Positions 1 to 8,985 of a stretch of 64,000 nt of DNA are shown piece after piece. Numbering within the stretch: position 1 is the stretch's first letter; every line of letters begins with the position of its first letter. Made by a program: the position numbers and the translations under genes. The notes under the pieces were generated by a model, which saw only the letters and a list, made by a program, of their open reading frames with translations, ran no database searches and was not told where the DNA came from. The stretch is from Gracilimonas sp040117685. Its GTDB lineage: Bacteria > Bacteroidota > Rhodothermia > Balneolales > Balneolaceae. The stretch covers positions 129,065 through 193,064 of the forward strand of contig NZ_JBEDYP020000009.1 in the NCBI RefSeq assembly GCF_040117685.2. The letters run 5' to 3'.

Positions 1-658
1 CATCAATAATACTGACAGCAACACCTTCCGCATCAAGGTCACGCAAGTCATCAAGCTGACTGAGTTGCCCATCCGTTATCACAAAAATATTCTTGTTTTG
101 ATAGGGGGCTTCATTCACAGACTCAATTAAACCCGACAACCTGCTAAGCGTAAAATTGCCAGACGACTTAATCTGCACTTCATCCACGGTTCTTAGCAGG
201 TTGGCCCGGCTTAGAATATTGCCGTATTCTCCCTCCCCATTTGTAAGCTGCAGCATAAACCGGTCTTCATCTTTGGCTGAGCTTTCAATATCTCCTATAA
301 TTTCCCGTGCATATTCAAATAAAGGACCTTGCTTACCAATTCTCGACATGCTTATACTATTGTCCAGCAAAATTGCGTTTAATGCCGGAGCCTGGGTAGT
401 GCCTCCTCCCGAAAGTCCGGGTGGTAAAAACGGACGTGCAAGTACCAGTGCAAGGCAGGCAATAGCCAGTAATCGCAGTAATAAAAGCAGGTACCGCTTA
501 ATACGAATTCGACGGATGGTAGTATTCTTAAGTTCCTGAAAAAAAGCCAGTGTAGAAAAGGCTACCTTTTGCGGACGCTTGAGGTTAAGCAAGTGAATGA
601 GTAGAGGCAAACCCACCGCAATTAAGGCAAATAAAAAAATTGGATTCAGAAAACTCAT
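1..658 (-). CDS. BatA/VWA-domain membrane protein, partial (3' end outside window)
   Basis: The reading frame runs from an ATG at 658 off the left edge, giving 219 visible codons without a stop. The N-terminus (MSFLNPIFLFAL...GLPLLIHLLN) is the typical BatA-type start: one membrane helix followed by a basic segment (LKRPQKVAFSTL). A second hydrophobic helix lies near residues 57-75. A von Willebrand A domain then begins with the MIDAS motif DNSIS near residue 98, and a later strand reads IFVITDG. Proteins of this family in Bacteroidota are membrane-anchored VWA proteins; their biochemical role is not established. It diverges from the lipoprotein gene at 767, sharing an intergenic region of about 108 bp. 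The C-terminal half cannot be judged. Confidence 0.85.
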   Translation of the reverse strand, partial: MSFLNPIFLFALIAVGLPLLIHLLNLKRPQKVAFSTLAFFQELKNTTIRRIRIKRYLLLLLRLLAIACLALVLARPFLPPGLSGGGTTQAPALNAILLDNSISMSRIGKQGPLFEYAREIIGDIESSAKDEDRFMLQLTNGEGEYGNILSRANLLRTVDEVQIKSSGNFTLSRLSGLIESVNEAPYQNKNIFVITDGQLSQLDDLRDLDAEGVAVSIID

Positions 659-766
659 TTAGCGCTTAAAAAATGTTACCTTTATTTCTTTGATACGGAA
701 CTTTTTACGGAACCGGAAATTAGCCAATATAGAACCAAGACCTAAACAGCTTATTATTTCTTATTG

Positions 767-3400
767 ATGCAACGCCTTTTTCAACTCTTAATTACTTTTT
801 TTTCCATCAGCCTTTTAGCTGCTTGCTCATCCGTTCCTGATAATGAATGGGTTGCATTAATTCCCGAGGAAGCCACTTTTGTGGTTGTTCCGGAGAATGG
901 GTTGAATGTACAAGATATCATAGCCAAAGAATATGCTACTTACCTTGATGATTTAACACCATCAGCCCTGCAGCAAGTAGCCGGCATTGATGCTGAAATG
1001 GATAATCCGTTAAATATAAAGGCTGTAGCCCTTTATCCAGCCACATCCCTTCATTCAAATTTTTTGTGGATTACGGGTATGCCTTCATCAGATTTAAACC
1101 AATGGGCATCCCGGTTTTATCAACCGTTCACTCAGAATAATTACGAGTTTAAAGGATTCATCATTCATAAATTATTCTTTAATAAGACGGAAATTTATGC
1201 GGCTCAGGTAAACGATTATCTCATTCTGGCAGAATCGAGCCTGATCATTGAAAATTCGTTGCGTGCATTTCTTGGGGAAAAACCTTCGATTCAGCTTCAG
1301 CAAAATCCTCCATCATCAACGCTGGTGTTAAACACTCCTGAATTGGACCATTGGGTTGAACAATTTGCTGCGGTCATTAATCGCCCTGCCGTGATGTCTT
1401 CTTTCTCGGGAACCAAACCCGCCGCTTTCACTTTCGATTCTTATTCGGATTCCACTCAAAACATTCAGCTTTCAGGAAAAATTGATCTGAGCGAAGATCG
1501 GCATTCCATCCTGGTTGATGCTTTCTCCTATGAAAATACGCCCATTACCCTCGACCGGCATATAGCCAGCAATGCCGCAGCTTTTGTCTTATTTCGGTTG
1601 CCTCCGGTCTCGGTTCCGGCTGAACCAACCAACACCATAACCACCAAACTTGACTCAGTGTTGCTGGATAACATCAGCATGTACCAGAATCTGGCCAGTA
1701 CACTGTCATCAGAATTTGCTTTCGAGGCCTTCCCGGAATCCGGATTGCTGTCTACAGGTGAGTTTTTGTTTATGAGAAAGCTAAACGATCGAGATTCTTT
1801 CCGCAGTCAGTTGAATCGTTTGGTACGAGATGGGCTCATTAACTTTCAGGATAATACCTATCAGGTCAGCAGTAGTGTTATGGGCAAACTAATTGGGTCT
1901 GAAATGAGCACCCTGCGTGATTTCTATCTTGCCTTTTCAAATGATGTAGTGGTAATTGCTAAACGTAAGGGCCTCGCCGAAAGTGTGAATGCGGATCGAA
2001 TTCGCCGGCGGGTCATCTATTATGACGAAACCTATTCAAACGTGCGGAATAATCTTCCTGAGGAAGTGAGTGGGTTTGTGTGGTCGGCCTCTAATGATTT
2101 TCTGCAGTTTATCAGGCCTTACGTGAAAATGGAGAATTCTATGGCAGGCTTACTCAGTCGCTTCGATATCACCTCGATGACGATGACTGCCGGTGATAAT
2201 GTCATTGATTTAACCCTGAACTCTTACTCCAAAGAAGGTTCAAGTCTTCCGTATGAAGAACTATGGGTAATGCCTCTTTCCAATTTTGAGCTGAGTGGAA
2301 AACCTGTTTTAGGTGATCTGGTTGGAAGCAGTACCGATGAAATCATTTTTTCAACTGAGGATGGCCGGGTGATGGCTCTTGCTCTGGATGGCACCATTGC
2401 CATGCAAACATCAACCGATGGACTTGAGCCTGTTGGCGGTCCTCAATTATACGACTGGTACGGCAACGGTCAACAAATCATTTTTCTGGCAGCCGGATCA
2501 AAAATCTTTGCCTGGAATGAGAACGGCAACCTTTTGCCCCGTTTTCCACTGGATATGAATGAACCGATTACCGCCCCTATTTTGGTTCAGGATGTACTGA
2601 GAAACGGAGTTCCTGAAATTGTTGTAGCCACCGAAGACCGCAAAGTACATGTACTGGATGGACGAGGTGAAAATGTACGCGGATGGCCTCAAAACACTAA
2701 CGCAACCGTTCAATCACAGCCGGTTTTTTCTATCCTGGATGATGTGTGGTCGGTCTGGGCCTTTTCTGAAAACGCCTTGCACAGCTGGCTTCGTAGCGGC
2801 AACACACGTCCCGGCTACCCACAGTTTGTAAATGCGCGTTTTACCAATTCTCCCCTCGTATTCGAAAACCAGATTACTGCCAGTGCCGCTGATGGGTATT
2901 TGTATTCATTAGGCATTGAACCAGTTTTCAGTGACTCTCTGGCAACCACCATTTCGGAAGATTCCGTCTCAATCCGATCTCTATATGTAGCTAATAACGA
3001 ACTTTCATCAGTTGACTACAGCGAGAATATTTTACTCAGAGACAGCACCGGTTTTTTCCGGAATGATTTATTGATCACCCAAAGCCTGAATGGCTCACTG
3101 TTCTTATACAACAAAGAAGGAGAGCTCCGGTTTACAAAAAGTCTGGGGCAACCCGCTTCAACCACATTCTCACCAGAGCTCATCGATATTAATGCTGATA
3201 ACAATCTCGAGCTTGTCGCCCTTGCAGAATTCGGGCGACTTTATGCATGGGAAATACTGACCGGTGAGCGTTTGTTCGGAATACCTACATCAGGTATGAA
3301 GTATCCGATCATCACAGATTTAAATGGTGACGGGCAGAAAGAGCTGATCGCCCAAACAAGAGAAGGGCTTCGGTGCTGGACGATTAACAGGGAAAATTGA
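767..3400 (+). CDS. large lipoprotein with propeller-like C-terminal repeats
   Basis: This is an 877-residue protein if the ATG at 767 is used; a TTG directly before it (764) is in frame but unnecessary. A hydrophobic signal peptide ends in a lipobox, LAAC at about residues 17-20, so it should be a lipoprotein of the outer membrane or periplasm. Residues 30-490 form an alpha/beta region that recalls DUF3352-like proteins, which is tentative. From about residue 500 there are at least five repeats of about 50 residues with D-x-N-x-D/N-G-x-x-E-[IL] signatures (DINADNNLEL, DLNGDGQKEL). Such signatures fit FG-GAP/VCBS or PQQ-like propeller blades that bind calcium. No catalytic motif was recognised. 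It ends at a perfect hairpin shared with the convergent gene. Confidence 0.8.
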   Translation: MQRLFQLLITFFSISLLAACSSVPDNEWVALIPEEATFVVVPENGLNVQDIIAKEYATYLDDLTPSALQQVAGIDAEMDNPLNIKAVALYPATSLHSNFLWITGMPSSDLNQWASRFYQPFTQNNYEFKGFIIHKLFFNKTEIYAAQVNDYLILAESSLIIENSLRAFLGEKPSIQLQQNPPSSTLVLNTPELDHWVEQFAAVINRPAVMSSFSGTKPAAFTFDSYSDSTQNIQLSGKIDLSEDRHSILVDAFSYENTPITLDRHIASNAAAFVLFRLPPVSVPAEPTNTITTKLDSVLLDNISMYQNLASTLSSEFAFEAFPESGLLSTGEFLFMRKLNDRDSFRSQLNRLVRDGLINFQDNTYQVSSSVMGKLIGSEMSTLRDFYLAFSNDVVVIAKRKGLAESVNADRIRRRVIYYDETYSNVRNNLPEEVSGFVWSASNDFLQFIRPYVKMENSMAGLLSRFDITSMTMTAGDNVIDLTLNSYSKEGSSLPYEELWVMPLSNFELSGKPVLGDLVGSSTDEIIFSTEDGRVMALALDGTIAMQTSTDGLEPVGGPQLYDWYGNGQQIIFLAAGSKIFAWNENGNLLPRFPLDMNEPITAPILVQDVLRNGVPEIVVATEDRKVHVLDGRGENVRGWPQNTNATVQSQPVFSILDDVWSVWAFSENALHSWLRSGNTRPGYPQFVNARFTNSPLVFENQITASAADGYLYSLGIEPVFSDSLATTISEDSVSIRSLYVANNELSSVDYSENILLRDSTGFFRNDLLITQSLNGSLFLYNKEGELRFTKSLGQPASTTFSPELIDINADNNLELVALAEFGRLYAWEILTGERLFGIPTSGMKYPIITDLNGDGQKELIAQTREGLRCWTINREN

Positions 3401-3403
3401 GAG

Positions 3404-3450
3404 TAGGTGTTAGGTTTTAGTGGGTAGCTTCCACTAAAACCTAACACCTA
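3404..3450. terminator. perfect 20-bp inverted repeat between convergent genes
   Basis: The arms at 3404-3423 and 3431-3450 are exactly complementary over 20 bp with a 7-nt loop. The hairpin begins 3 nt after the lipoprotein stop and lies 22 nt beyond the stop of the convergent epimerase gene. There is no long T tract on either side, so it is not a textbook intrinsic terminator. Its position fits a bidirectional terminator or mRNA 3'-end stabiliser. The arm motif CCTAACACC recurs at 3461-3469, giving the region a reiterated look. Confidence 0.6.
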
Positions 3451-3471
3451 AAACCTTGCCCCTAACACCTC

Positions 3472-4368
3472 TTATATAATATCAGCGAGGGCTTCTTCCA
3501 GGTATTCAAAATGGAAGTCAAATTCGGCTACTTGCAGCTTTTTGGGTTGCATACGGATGCTGTCGGTTACCGGCTTTGCTGCTTCCCCCAACACCATATC
3601 GAGGGCAAATTTTGGTACCCGGAATAAGGACGGCCGGTTCATCACGTTGCCCAACGTCTCAGCAAACTCATTCATCGTTGCCGGGTTGGGTGAACAAACA
3701 TTATAGGCGCCTGAAAACTCCTGGTCGGTCAATGGGAAAATCAGTGCCTTGCATAAATCTGTTCGGTGAACCCAGCTCATGTATTGTTCGCCACTGCCGA
3801 TAGGTCCGCCTACCATAAACTGAAACGGTGGAATCATTTTTCCGAGAGCGCCTCCACCTTTCTCCAATACAATTCCGATACGCGGATTAACCACACGAAC
3901 TCCGAATTCTGTTGCTTTTTGAGACTCCGCTTCCCACGCCTCACATACTTCAGCTAAAAAATCATCTCCGTGAGACTCATCCTCATCTAACACATCATTG
4001 CCCCGGTTTCCATAGATTCCTGAAGCGGAAGCAGATACAAACACATCCGGCTTTTGATCGGCTTCCCTCATGGCATCCACCAACTGTTTAGTAGATTGAA
4101 CCCGGCTATCCATAATCCTTTTTTTAACCTCATCCGTCCAGCGTTGACCGAACAGGTTTTCTCCTGCCAGGTTTATGACCCCATCTATTTCATTCATCTC
4201 GGTGGCAAGGTCATCATCCCAGCTAATGAATCGTTGATTTTTAGCGGCTTCGTCTTCGTATTTTTTAGGGCTTCGACTCACAATAACCAGGTTATGTCCC
4301 TGCTTAAGCAGCATGGTTCTGAGTTCTTCGCCTATAAATCCTGTTCCGCCGGTAATAAGAATATTCAT
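3472..4368 (-). CDS. TIGR01777-family NAD(P)-dependent epimerase (SDR39U1/YfcH-like)
   Basis: The 298-residue protein opens with the Rossmann motif GGTGFIG (residues 7-13). Typical SDR39U1 signatures follow: NLAGEN, the SASGIYG stretch that replaces the usual catalytic region, and NPRIGIVL. This family consists of sugar-nucleotide-epimerase-like oxidoreductases whose substrates are mostly unknown. It is the last gene of the accA-led minus-strand operon, 51 nt after the dipeptide epimerase. Length and start are normal for the family. Confidence 0.88.
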   Translation of the reverse strand: MNILITGGTGFIGEELRTMLLKQGHNLVIVSRSPKKYEDEAAKNQRFISWDDDLATEMNEIDGVINLAGENLFGQRWTDEVKKRIMDSRVQSTKQLVDAMREADQKPDVFVSASASGIYGNRGNDVLDEDESHGDDFLAEVCEAWEAESQKATEFGVRVVNPRIGIVLEKGGGALGKMIPPFQFMVGGPIGSGEQYMSWVHRTDLCKALIFPLTDQEFSGAYNVCSPNPATMNEFAETLGNVMNRPSLFRVPKFALDMVLGEAAKPVTDSIRMQPKKLQVAEFDFHFEYLEEALADII

Positions 4369-4419
4369 AATCCTGATTTTTTTGTTTTCATATCAAACCA
4401 TATCCGGCGATAAAAACAT

Positions 4420-5444
4420 TCACTTACTTACTCCAAACCCAGGCTTCTCCGATAATGCTATTTCTCCCGATTCCTTTACTCTTAAACCACCAAACGGATC
4501 ATTCCCGATTAAAAGATGTCCGTCCAGGTCGGCATAATCGGCTTCAAGTGCTAAAAGTGCGCCAGCCGCATTGGCCAAAGAGCTTTCAATCATGCAGCCT
4601 ATCATCACTTCCATTCCTAAGGAGCGGGCTTTTTTGAGTACCTGTCTCGCTTTGACCAAACTGCCTATTTTCATCAGTTTGATGTTAATCACATGGAAAG
4701 CCTCGGATATCTCTTGCAGGTCTTCATTCCCCGGAAACTTTCATCGGCAGCCAGTGGTAAAGGCGACCATTCCTTTATCTTTTTCATGAGATCAAACTCA
4801 TTCGCCGGCATGGGCTGTTCAATCAATTCTACATTTTGGCTCGCTAAAAACTCAATCTCTCTTTTGGCCTGATCAAGCGTCGTCCAGCCTTCATTGGCAT
4901 CTACCCGAAGTGGTTTATCTGTAACTTCCCGAATAGCCTCAATAATTTCTCTGTCGCGATCAGTCCCCAATTTTATCTTGTACACCGGATATTGACCGGC
5001 ATCCAGAATTTTCTGCTGCATTCTGTCCGGAGTATCCAAACCAATGGTGTATGAAGTTACCGGGCCGGTCGGAGAATTTATACCCCACAATTCCCAAAGA
5101 GGTTTACCTTCTGACTTAGCCCGCCAATCGAGCCACGCCATTTCGATTGCACATTTTGCCGATTGAATATGAGCCAGATTCAGAGCTTCCAGTTTTTCGG
5201 GTATTTCTTCCGCTCGTTCTATACCATCAAAAAACCCCTCGGGTAGTGATTCAAAATACTCCATTACTTTTTCCGGAGTCTCATCATATCGTGTATTAGG
5301 ACCTGCCTCACCATACCCGGTAATGCCGTCTTTTGTTATGGAGAGAAATACATTGGGCACCTCAGACTTTGACCCTCGTGAAATAGTAAAAACTTCTTTT
5401 AGTTTGAGCGGGAATACTTCCCAATCGATTTTAAAATGAGACAT
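4420..5444 (-). pseudogene. dipeptide (L-Ala-D/L-Glu) epimerase, interrupted by a single-base frameshift
   Basis: Two overlapping frames together encode one enolase-superfamily enzyme. The 5' part (ATG at 5444; a TTG at 5450 is also possible) carries the KIK acid/base lysine motif (156-158), metal ligands in VDANEGW (D182), IEQP (E209) and ADES (D234). It then runs out of frame after RGM. The second frame resumes as EDLQEISEAFHVINIKLMK and includes the second catalytic lysine region (KLMK) and the C-terminal barrel strands. Adding one base next to 4725 (ATGAAG to ATGGAAG on the coding strand) restores a continuous 341-codon gene. The family epimerises Ala-Glu dipeptides from murein. The coding sequence is otherwise undecayed, so this is either a sequencing error or a very recent mutation. 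Confidence 0.85.
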
Positions 5445-6252
5445 ATCCAAATTTCTGAATGAGCTGTAAATAAATATATACGGCGGGTGCTACCAGCAGG
5501 AGCGCATCAAAACGGTCGAAGAAACCACCGTGACCCGGCAGCAGGTCGGATGAATCTTTTACTCCGGCTTTTCTCTTAATCTTGCTTTCAATTAAATCCC
5601 CTATTGGACCAAAGGTACCTACCAATAGAATTAGTGGAAGCGTTAAAGTCATGGTTACGCTTGTTTCAAAGGGAATGGCATATAAAGCAATCGCCAGCCC
5701 CACAAAACATCCAACATAACCGGATATAAAACCTTCCCATGTTTTATTAGGGCTAATGGCTGGAGCAAGTTTTCTTTTCCCAAACGAACGACCACCGAAA
5801 TAAGCAAATACATCCCCGCCCCATACCATAAGTACAGCAGCCAGTGTGAGCAGGAATCCGGTTTCATTGGTCCCGAGATCCCTGATCAACATCAGGCAAA
5901 GCAAACCAACCGGGGCATACAGTCCCGCAAAAAAAGAACTGCTTAGTTTGGTAATGCTTTCCTCGGTGGTATCAAAGGTTTGAATGGCGATGAAGAGCAA
6001 CAGGATTCCCAATCCTATTTCAAAAGCAAAGGGAAGTACCGGGAACAGCATAATCCACAATCCTATGGTGTAGGGAAAGTATTGGTCAGTGGGGTTTCCG
6101 GCACTACTCATCAGCCGCATTACTTCCTGCTGAATAAAAAATCCTATAAAAATGACAAACCCTTTGAAGTACCAGCCTCCCATCCAGGTTAAGAAAATGA
6201 ATAAAATTGCCGCTGGTACCGCAAAAAGAATGCGTTTTACAAGTTCACTCAA
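5431..6252 (-). CDS. cdsA: phosphatidate cytidylyltransferase (CDP-diglyceride synthase)
   Basis: The 273-residue polytopic membrane protein makes CDP-diacylglycerol from phosphatidate and CTP, the branch point of phospholipid synthesis. The C-terminal CdsA signature is clear: S-K-I-K-R-K-A-G-V-K-D-S, then LPGHGGFFDRFDALL with the conserved metal-binding aspartates. The first in-frame start is a TTG at 6252. No ATG precedes it after the TAA at 6265-6267, and a GGAG Shine-Dalgarno (complement of 6259-6262) sits 6 nt upstream, which decides the start. It overlaps the dipeptide epimerase start by 14 bp, implying translational coupling. Confidence 0.95.
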   Translation of the reverse strand: MSELVKRILFAVPAAILFIFLTWMGGWYFKGFVIFIGFFIQQEVMRLMSSAGNPTDQYFPYTIGLWIMLFPVLPFAFEIGLGILLLFIAIQTFDTTEESITKLSSSFFAGLYAPVGLLCLMLIRDLGTNETGFLLTLAAVLMVWGGDVFAYFGGRSFGKRKLAPAISPNKTWEGFISGYVGCFVGLAIALYAIPFETSVTMTLTLPLILLVGTFGPIGDLIESKIKRKAGVKDSSDLLPGHGGFFDRFDALLLVAPAVYIYLQLIQKFGYVSF

Positions 6253-6264
6253 GTCAGGCTCCGG

Positions 6265-6546
6265 TTATTCGGTGTCAGGATTGAAATCGGGATTTTCTTC
6301 TTCAAGTTCTTCCAGTGCCGTACGGGCTTTTTTCTCATACTCTTTGGGCACGTATAAGTAGACCATCGCCATTTCGCTAACATTGAGGCTGTAGGCCGAG
6401 TCTCGCTTGGACAAGATATTGGAAGGAATCTTCAGATTAGACAGGTAGTTCTTAGCCATTTCGATTTCGAGGTCTGTACTGCCTTCAAGCACACATACCC
6501 AATTATCGATGTCGTTTGGCTTGGGGGATTTAGAAAAAAAACTCAT
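6265..6546 (-). CDS. DUF2007-like small protein
   Basis: This is a 93-residue soluble protein. Its core (WVCVLEGSTDLEIEMAKNYL..., ending VYLYVPKEYEKKA) resembles the DUF2007 'putative signal transducing protein' fold: a ferredoxin-like half that begins with a strand and helix and a C-terminal strand-helix. The acidic tail is EELEEENPDF. Its function is unknown. It overlaps the CPBP protease gene by ATGA (6543-6546) and is followed 12 nt later by cdsA, so it is co-translated within the operon. Confidence 0.75.
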   Translation of the reverse strand: MSFFSKSPKPNDIDNWVCVLEGSTDLEIEMAKNYLSNLKIPSNILSKRDSAYSLNVSEMAMVYLYVPKEYEKKARTALEELEEENPDFNPDTE

Positions 6547-7499
6547 GATTCCTGTTCTTTTGGTTTCAACGTGTACAGGTAATAAAGTAAACCTGTGGTT
6601 AAAACGATACTGCCAATTACCAAAAGAACCGGAATGTCCATTTCCGGGGTAATTTTCTCATCCAGCATTTCCGGATAAAAGCTGCTGGCAACAACCTGCC
6701 CTCCATTATTTACAAAATGGGCAACCATGGCCGGAATTAAGCTGTCAGATATATAGGTGACATAGGCCAGAAAAACACCCAGCGTTGCGAGTGGCAGAAA
6801 GTTCGAAATCTGCAGGTGATAGGCCCCGAATATAGCACCGGATATCAGGATTGCAGCAGTGATACCCCAGCTTTTTTCAAAGGCTCGCTGAACATACCCG
6901 CGGTACATAACCTCTTCACACACAGCCGGCACTAAGCCAATATGAAATACCCCAAGAAGCAAGGCATTATCAGATTTCAGAAAGTTTGAAATCATTTCAG
7001 CCATCGTCTCCTGCATTTGAGCCATAGCTTCAGGAACCGGGAGAAAAGAGTTCAGCCATCCCAAAAACAGAATGGTGGGCTGAGCAACAACAAAGAGAAC
7101 GGCAGCCAGAGCGGTCACCTGCCAAACATTCCCGGAAAGTTTCATCCTGAGGAACTCTTTCCGATCTCCTTTTACGGCGTGAAGTTTGACTATCATTAAG
7201 GTAGCCAGTGCCATAATCAGAATTTGCCCCGAAGAATTTGCCAGGAAAAGAATATCAAAGTTAGTGGAGAGTTCGTCTAACATGGTTTGTACATCCAGGC
7301 TTTCAGCGGTAGCTAAAACTCCCACGAACCCAACAACTCCTCCAACAACGTTAAACGCGATAAGTGCTACAAAAACCCAGCCAAGGGCCATTGCCCAATG
7401 GGCAAAACCGTTACGTTCTACCCACGGGGCCGGCTTGTGGTTTTCATATACTTGCTGATACTCACTGTGCGAAGATGCCGTCTCTTTTTCCTGATTCAT
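6543..7499 (-). CDS. CPBP-family intramembrane glutamic endopeptidase
   Basis: The 318-residue protein has about seven or eight membrane helices and the three CPBP (Abi/Rce1-like) motifs: EEVMYR (E195, E196, R200), FGAYH (H228) and HFVNN (H261, N265). This set forms the intramembrane active site of Rce1-type proteases. Bacterial members have varied or unknown substrates. It overlaps the DUF2007 gene by 4 bp and lies 9 nt after the DUF4199 gene in the lipid and envelope operon. Confidence 0.9.
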   Translation of the reverse strand: MNQEKETASSHSEYQQVYENHKPAPWVERNGFAHWAMALGWVFVALIAFNVVGGVVGFVGVLATAESLDVQTMLDELSTNFDILFLANSSGQILIMALATLMIVKLHAVKGDRKEFLRMKLSGNVWQVTALAAVLFVVAQPTILFLGWLNSFLPVPEAMAQMQETMAEMISNFLKSDNALLLGVFHIGLVPAVCEEVMYRGYVQRAFEKSWGITAAILISGAIFGAYHLQISNFLPLATLGVFLAYVTYISDSLIPAMVAHFVNNGGQVVASSFYPEMLDEKITPEMDIPVLLVIGSIVLTTGLLYYLYTLKPKEQES

Positions 7500-7508
7500 T
7501 AACTTATT

Positions 7509-8066
7509 TTACTCTTCTGATGCGAAAATTTTAGCGCCAATTAAACCCGAAATTACGTTCATAATCCCAAGCCCAATAAAAGTAAACAAAGCCTGAAGCC
7601 CTATGTTTTTGGCGGAATTGGGATTGTCCATCCCGGAAATAGCTTGCTCTTTGGCTTCGGCCGGCATTTGCATGGCTTCAATATTCTGGATGTTCCAGTC
7701 TACAAGAGCTTGCTGAAAGCTTGGGTCAATAATATTCCAGATTTGTCCTAAAATAACAGATACTATGGTAGCACCCAGGCCAACAAAAAGCCCAATTAAT
7801 GCCCCTTTGCCGATTTTGTAGGTAACGTCATGCTCTTTGGCGTAGTGCCAGTTCGCAAGCACTCCACCAATGGCCCCAACCAAACATCCTATGGTTCCCA
7901 GAAGTTGAGCTGAACTAAAAAATGAACCTGACGGCTCAGAACCTAAGGTCATGTACCCACCAATGATGGCAAAGGCTGTAACTACAATCCCTACTACCAG
8001 TGAGGCTATTATTACTGAATTCCAATAACTTGGGTTTTCTTGTATCTGTTCGTTTTCCATATCCAT
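7509..8066 (-). CDS. DUF4199 membrane protein
   Basis: The 185-residue protein has four predicted membrane segments (about residues 17-37, 50-70, 88-110 and 160-180) and an extramembrane stretch between segments three and four that is rich in A, Q and M. The pattern matches DUF4199 proteins, common in Bacteroidota and of unknown function. ATG occurs at residues 1 and 3, and either could be used. It sits 2 nt after DUF2085 and 9 nt before the CPBP protease. Confidence 0.78.
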   Translation of the reverse strand: MDMENEQIQENPSYWNSVIIASLVVGIVVTAFAIIGGYMTLGSEPSGSFFSSAQLLGTIGCLVGAIGGVLANWHYAKEHDVTYKIGKGALIGLFVGLGATIVSVILGQIWNIIDPSFQQALVDWNIQNIEAMQMPAEAKEQAISGMDNPNSAKNIGLQALFTFIGLGIMNVISGLIGAKIFASEE

Positions 8067-8068
8067 TG

Positions 8069-8539
8069 TTACTCCGAATTATTAATTGTGAAAAATTCAT
8101 GCACCAAGATAAATGCTAGTGGTAACCCAAGAAGAGCTCCCAATATAAATCTTGAGATAAGGGTATTCGTCCAAAGTCCGAAATAGTTTCCCAAAACATC
8201 GGCTAAATTTAACAGAATAGCAGCAATTAACCAGCCCTTTTCTATCTTCGATTTCCCTTTTTCCAAATAAGCATAAACAGGTAGTAAAATCCACCCCATT
8301 AATAATGCGGCATAGATGCCCAGGCACCTTGCACATACCGCCATTTGAATACCAGATATAGAAAATGACCGAAACGGATCCTGATGACAGAGCACATCAA
8401 AGACAGCAAACTGCCAGCTGGTAACCGTCGTGGCAGATGTTTCGAACAGTCCGGGCCCCAGAGCTGCAAGGAATAAAAAAGTCAGTGTGGGCAGTAAACC
8501 CCAGTACAATAGCTTGTTATGTGCATGCAGTCTCCACAC
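8069..8539 (-). CDS. DUF2085 membrane protein
   Basis: The 156-residue protein has about four membrane helices. It carries the DUF2085 hallmark, CHQDPFRSF followed by GIQMAVCARCLGIY, which supplies three conserved cysteines of the family (CHQ and CxxC) and suggests a metal- or redox-linked site. Function is unknown. The start is a GTG 3 nt after the stop of the thioesterase gene; no in-frame ATG occurs until after the conserved motif. It is part of the accA-cdsA operon. Confidence 0.82.
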   Translation of the reverse strand: MWRLHAHNKLLYWGLLPTLTFLFLAALGPGLFETSATTVTSWQFAVFDVLCHQDPFRSFSISGIQMAVCARCLGIYAALLMGWILLPVYAYLEKGKSKIEKGWLIAAILLNLADVLGNYFGLWTNTLISRFILGALLGLPLAFILVHEFFTINNSE

Positions 8540-8542
8540 ATG

Positions 8543-8980
8543 TTAACCGTTTAGCTGACCTTTAATACCCTTCAGAAAAGATTCCGGAGCACGAAGTGGC
8601 TTCCGGGTTTCCCGATCCATAAAACAGAGTGTGACTTCTCCGAATACATGCACTTTATCAGATACTGAAGTCCTTACTTCATAAAATGTCTGAAGCCGTA
8701 CGGAAGGTATTTCATATACCATCACTTTAATATGCATTTCCTCGTCGTAGGTGATGGGCATTTTATATTCCAACTCTGCATGAATCACAGGCAACATCAC
8801 ACCAGAGTCTTCCATCTCACGATACGACAGCCCGTATGAGCGTATCATCTCTGTACGAGCTACCTCAAAATATTCCAGGTACCGTCCATAATAAGCATAA
8901 CCCATCCGGTCTGTCTCGCCATACCGGCTTCGAAGTCGGTGCGTAAATTCAATGATGGGCTGCTTATCAGGGAAGTTCAC
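8543..8980 (-). CDS. acyl-CoA thioesterase, YbgC/FadM type (hotdog fold)
   Basis: The 145-residue single-domain hotdog protein has the 4HBT signature YGETDRMGYAYYGRYLEYFEVAR (split across residues 20-42), including the catalytic Asp of ETDRMG. It hydrolyses acyl-CoA thioesters; chain-length preference cannot be read from the sequence. The start is GTG at 8980, only 5 nt beyond the accA stop, so it is probably translationally coupled to accA. Following accA, a role in acyl-CoA turnover is reasonable but inferred. Confidence 0.88.
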   Translation of the reverse strand: MNFPDKQPIIEFTHRLRSRYGETDRMGYAYYGRYLEYFEVARTEMIRSYGLSYREMEDSGVMLPVIHAELEYKMPITYDEEMHIKVMVYEIPSVRLQTFYEVRTSVSDKVHVFGEVTLCFMDRETRKPLRAPESFLKGIKGQLNG

Positions 8981-8985
8981 AATAA

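Noticed and set aside
2498..2713. Minus-strand frame inside the lipoprotein gene
   Set aside because: It is a shadow frame with no family features; the plus-strand gene is continuous.
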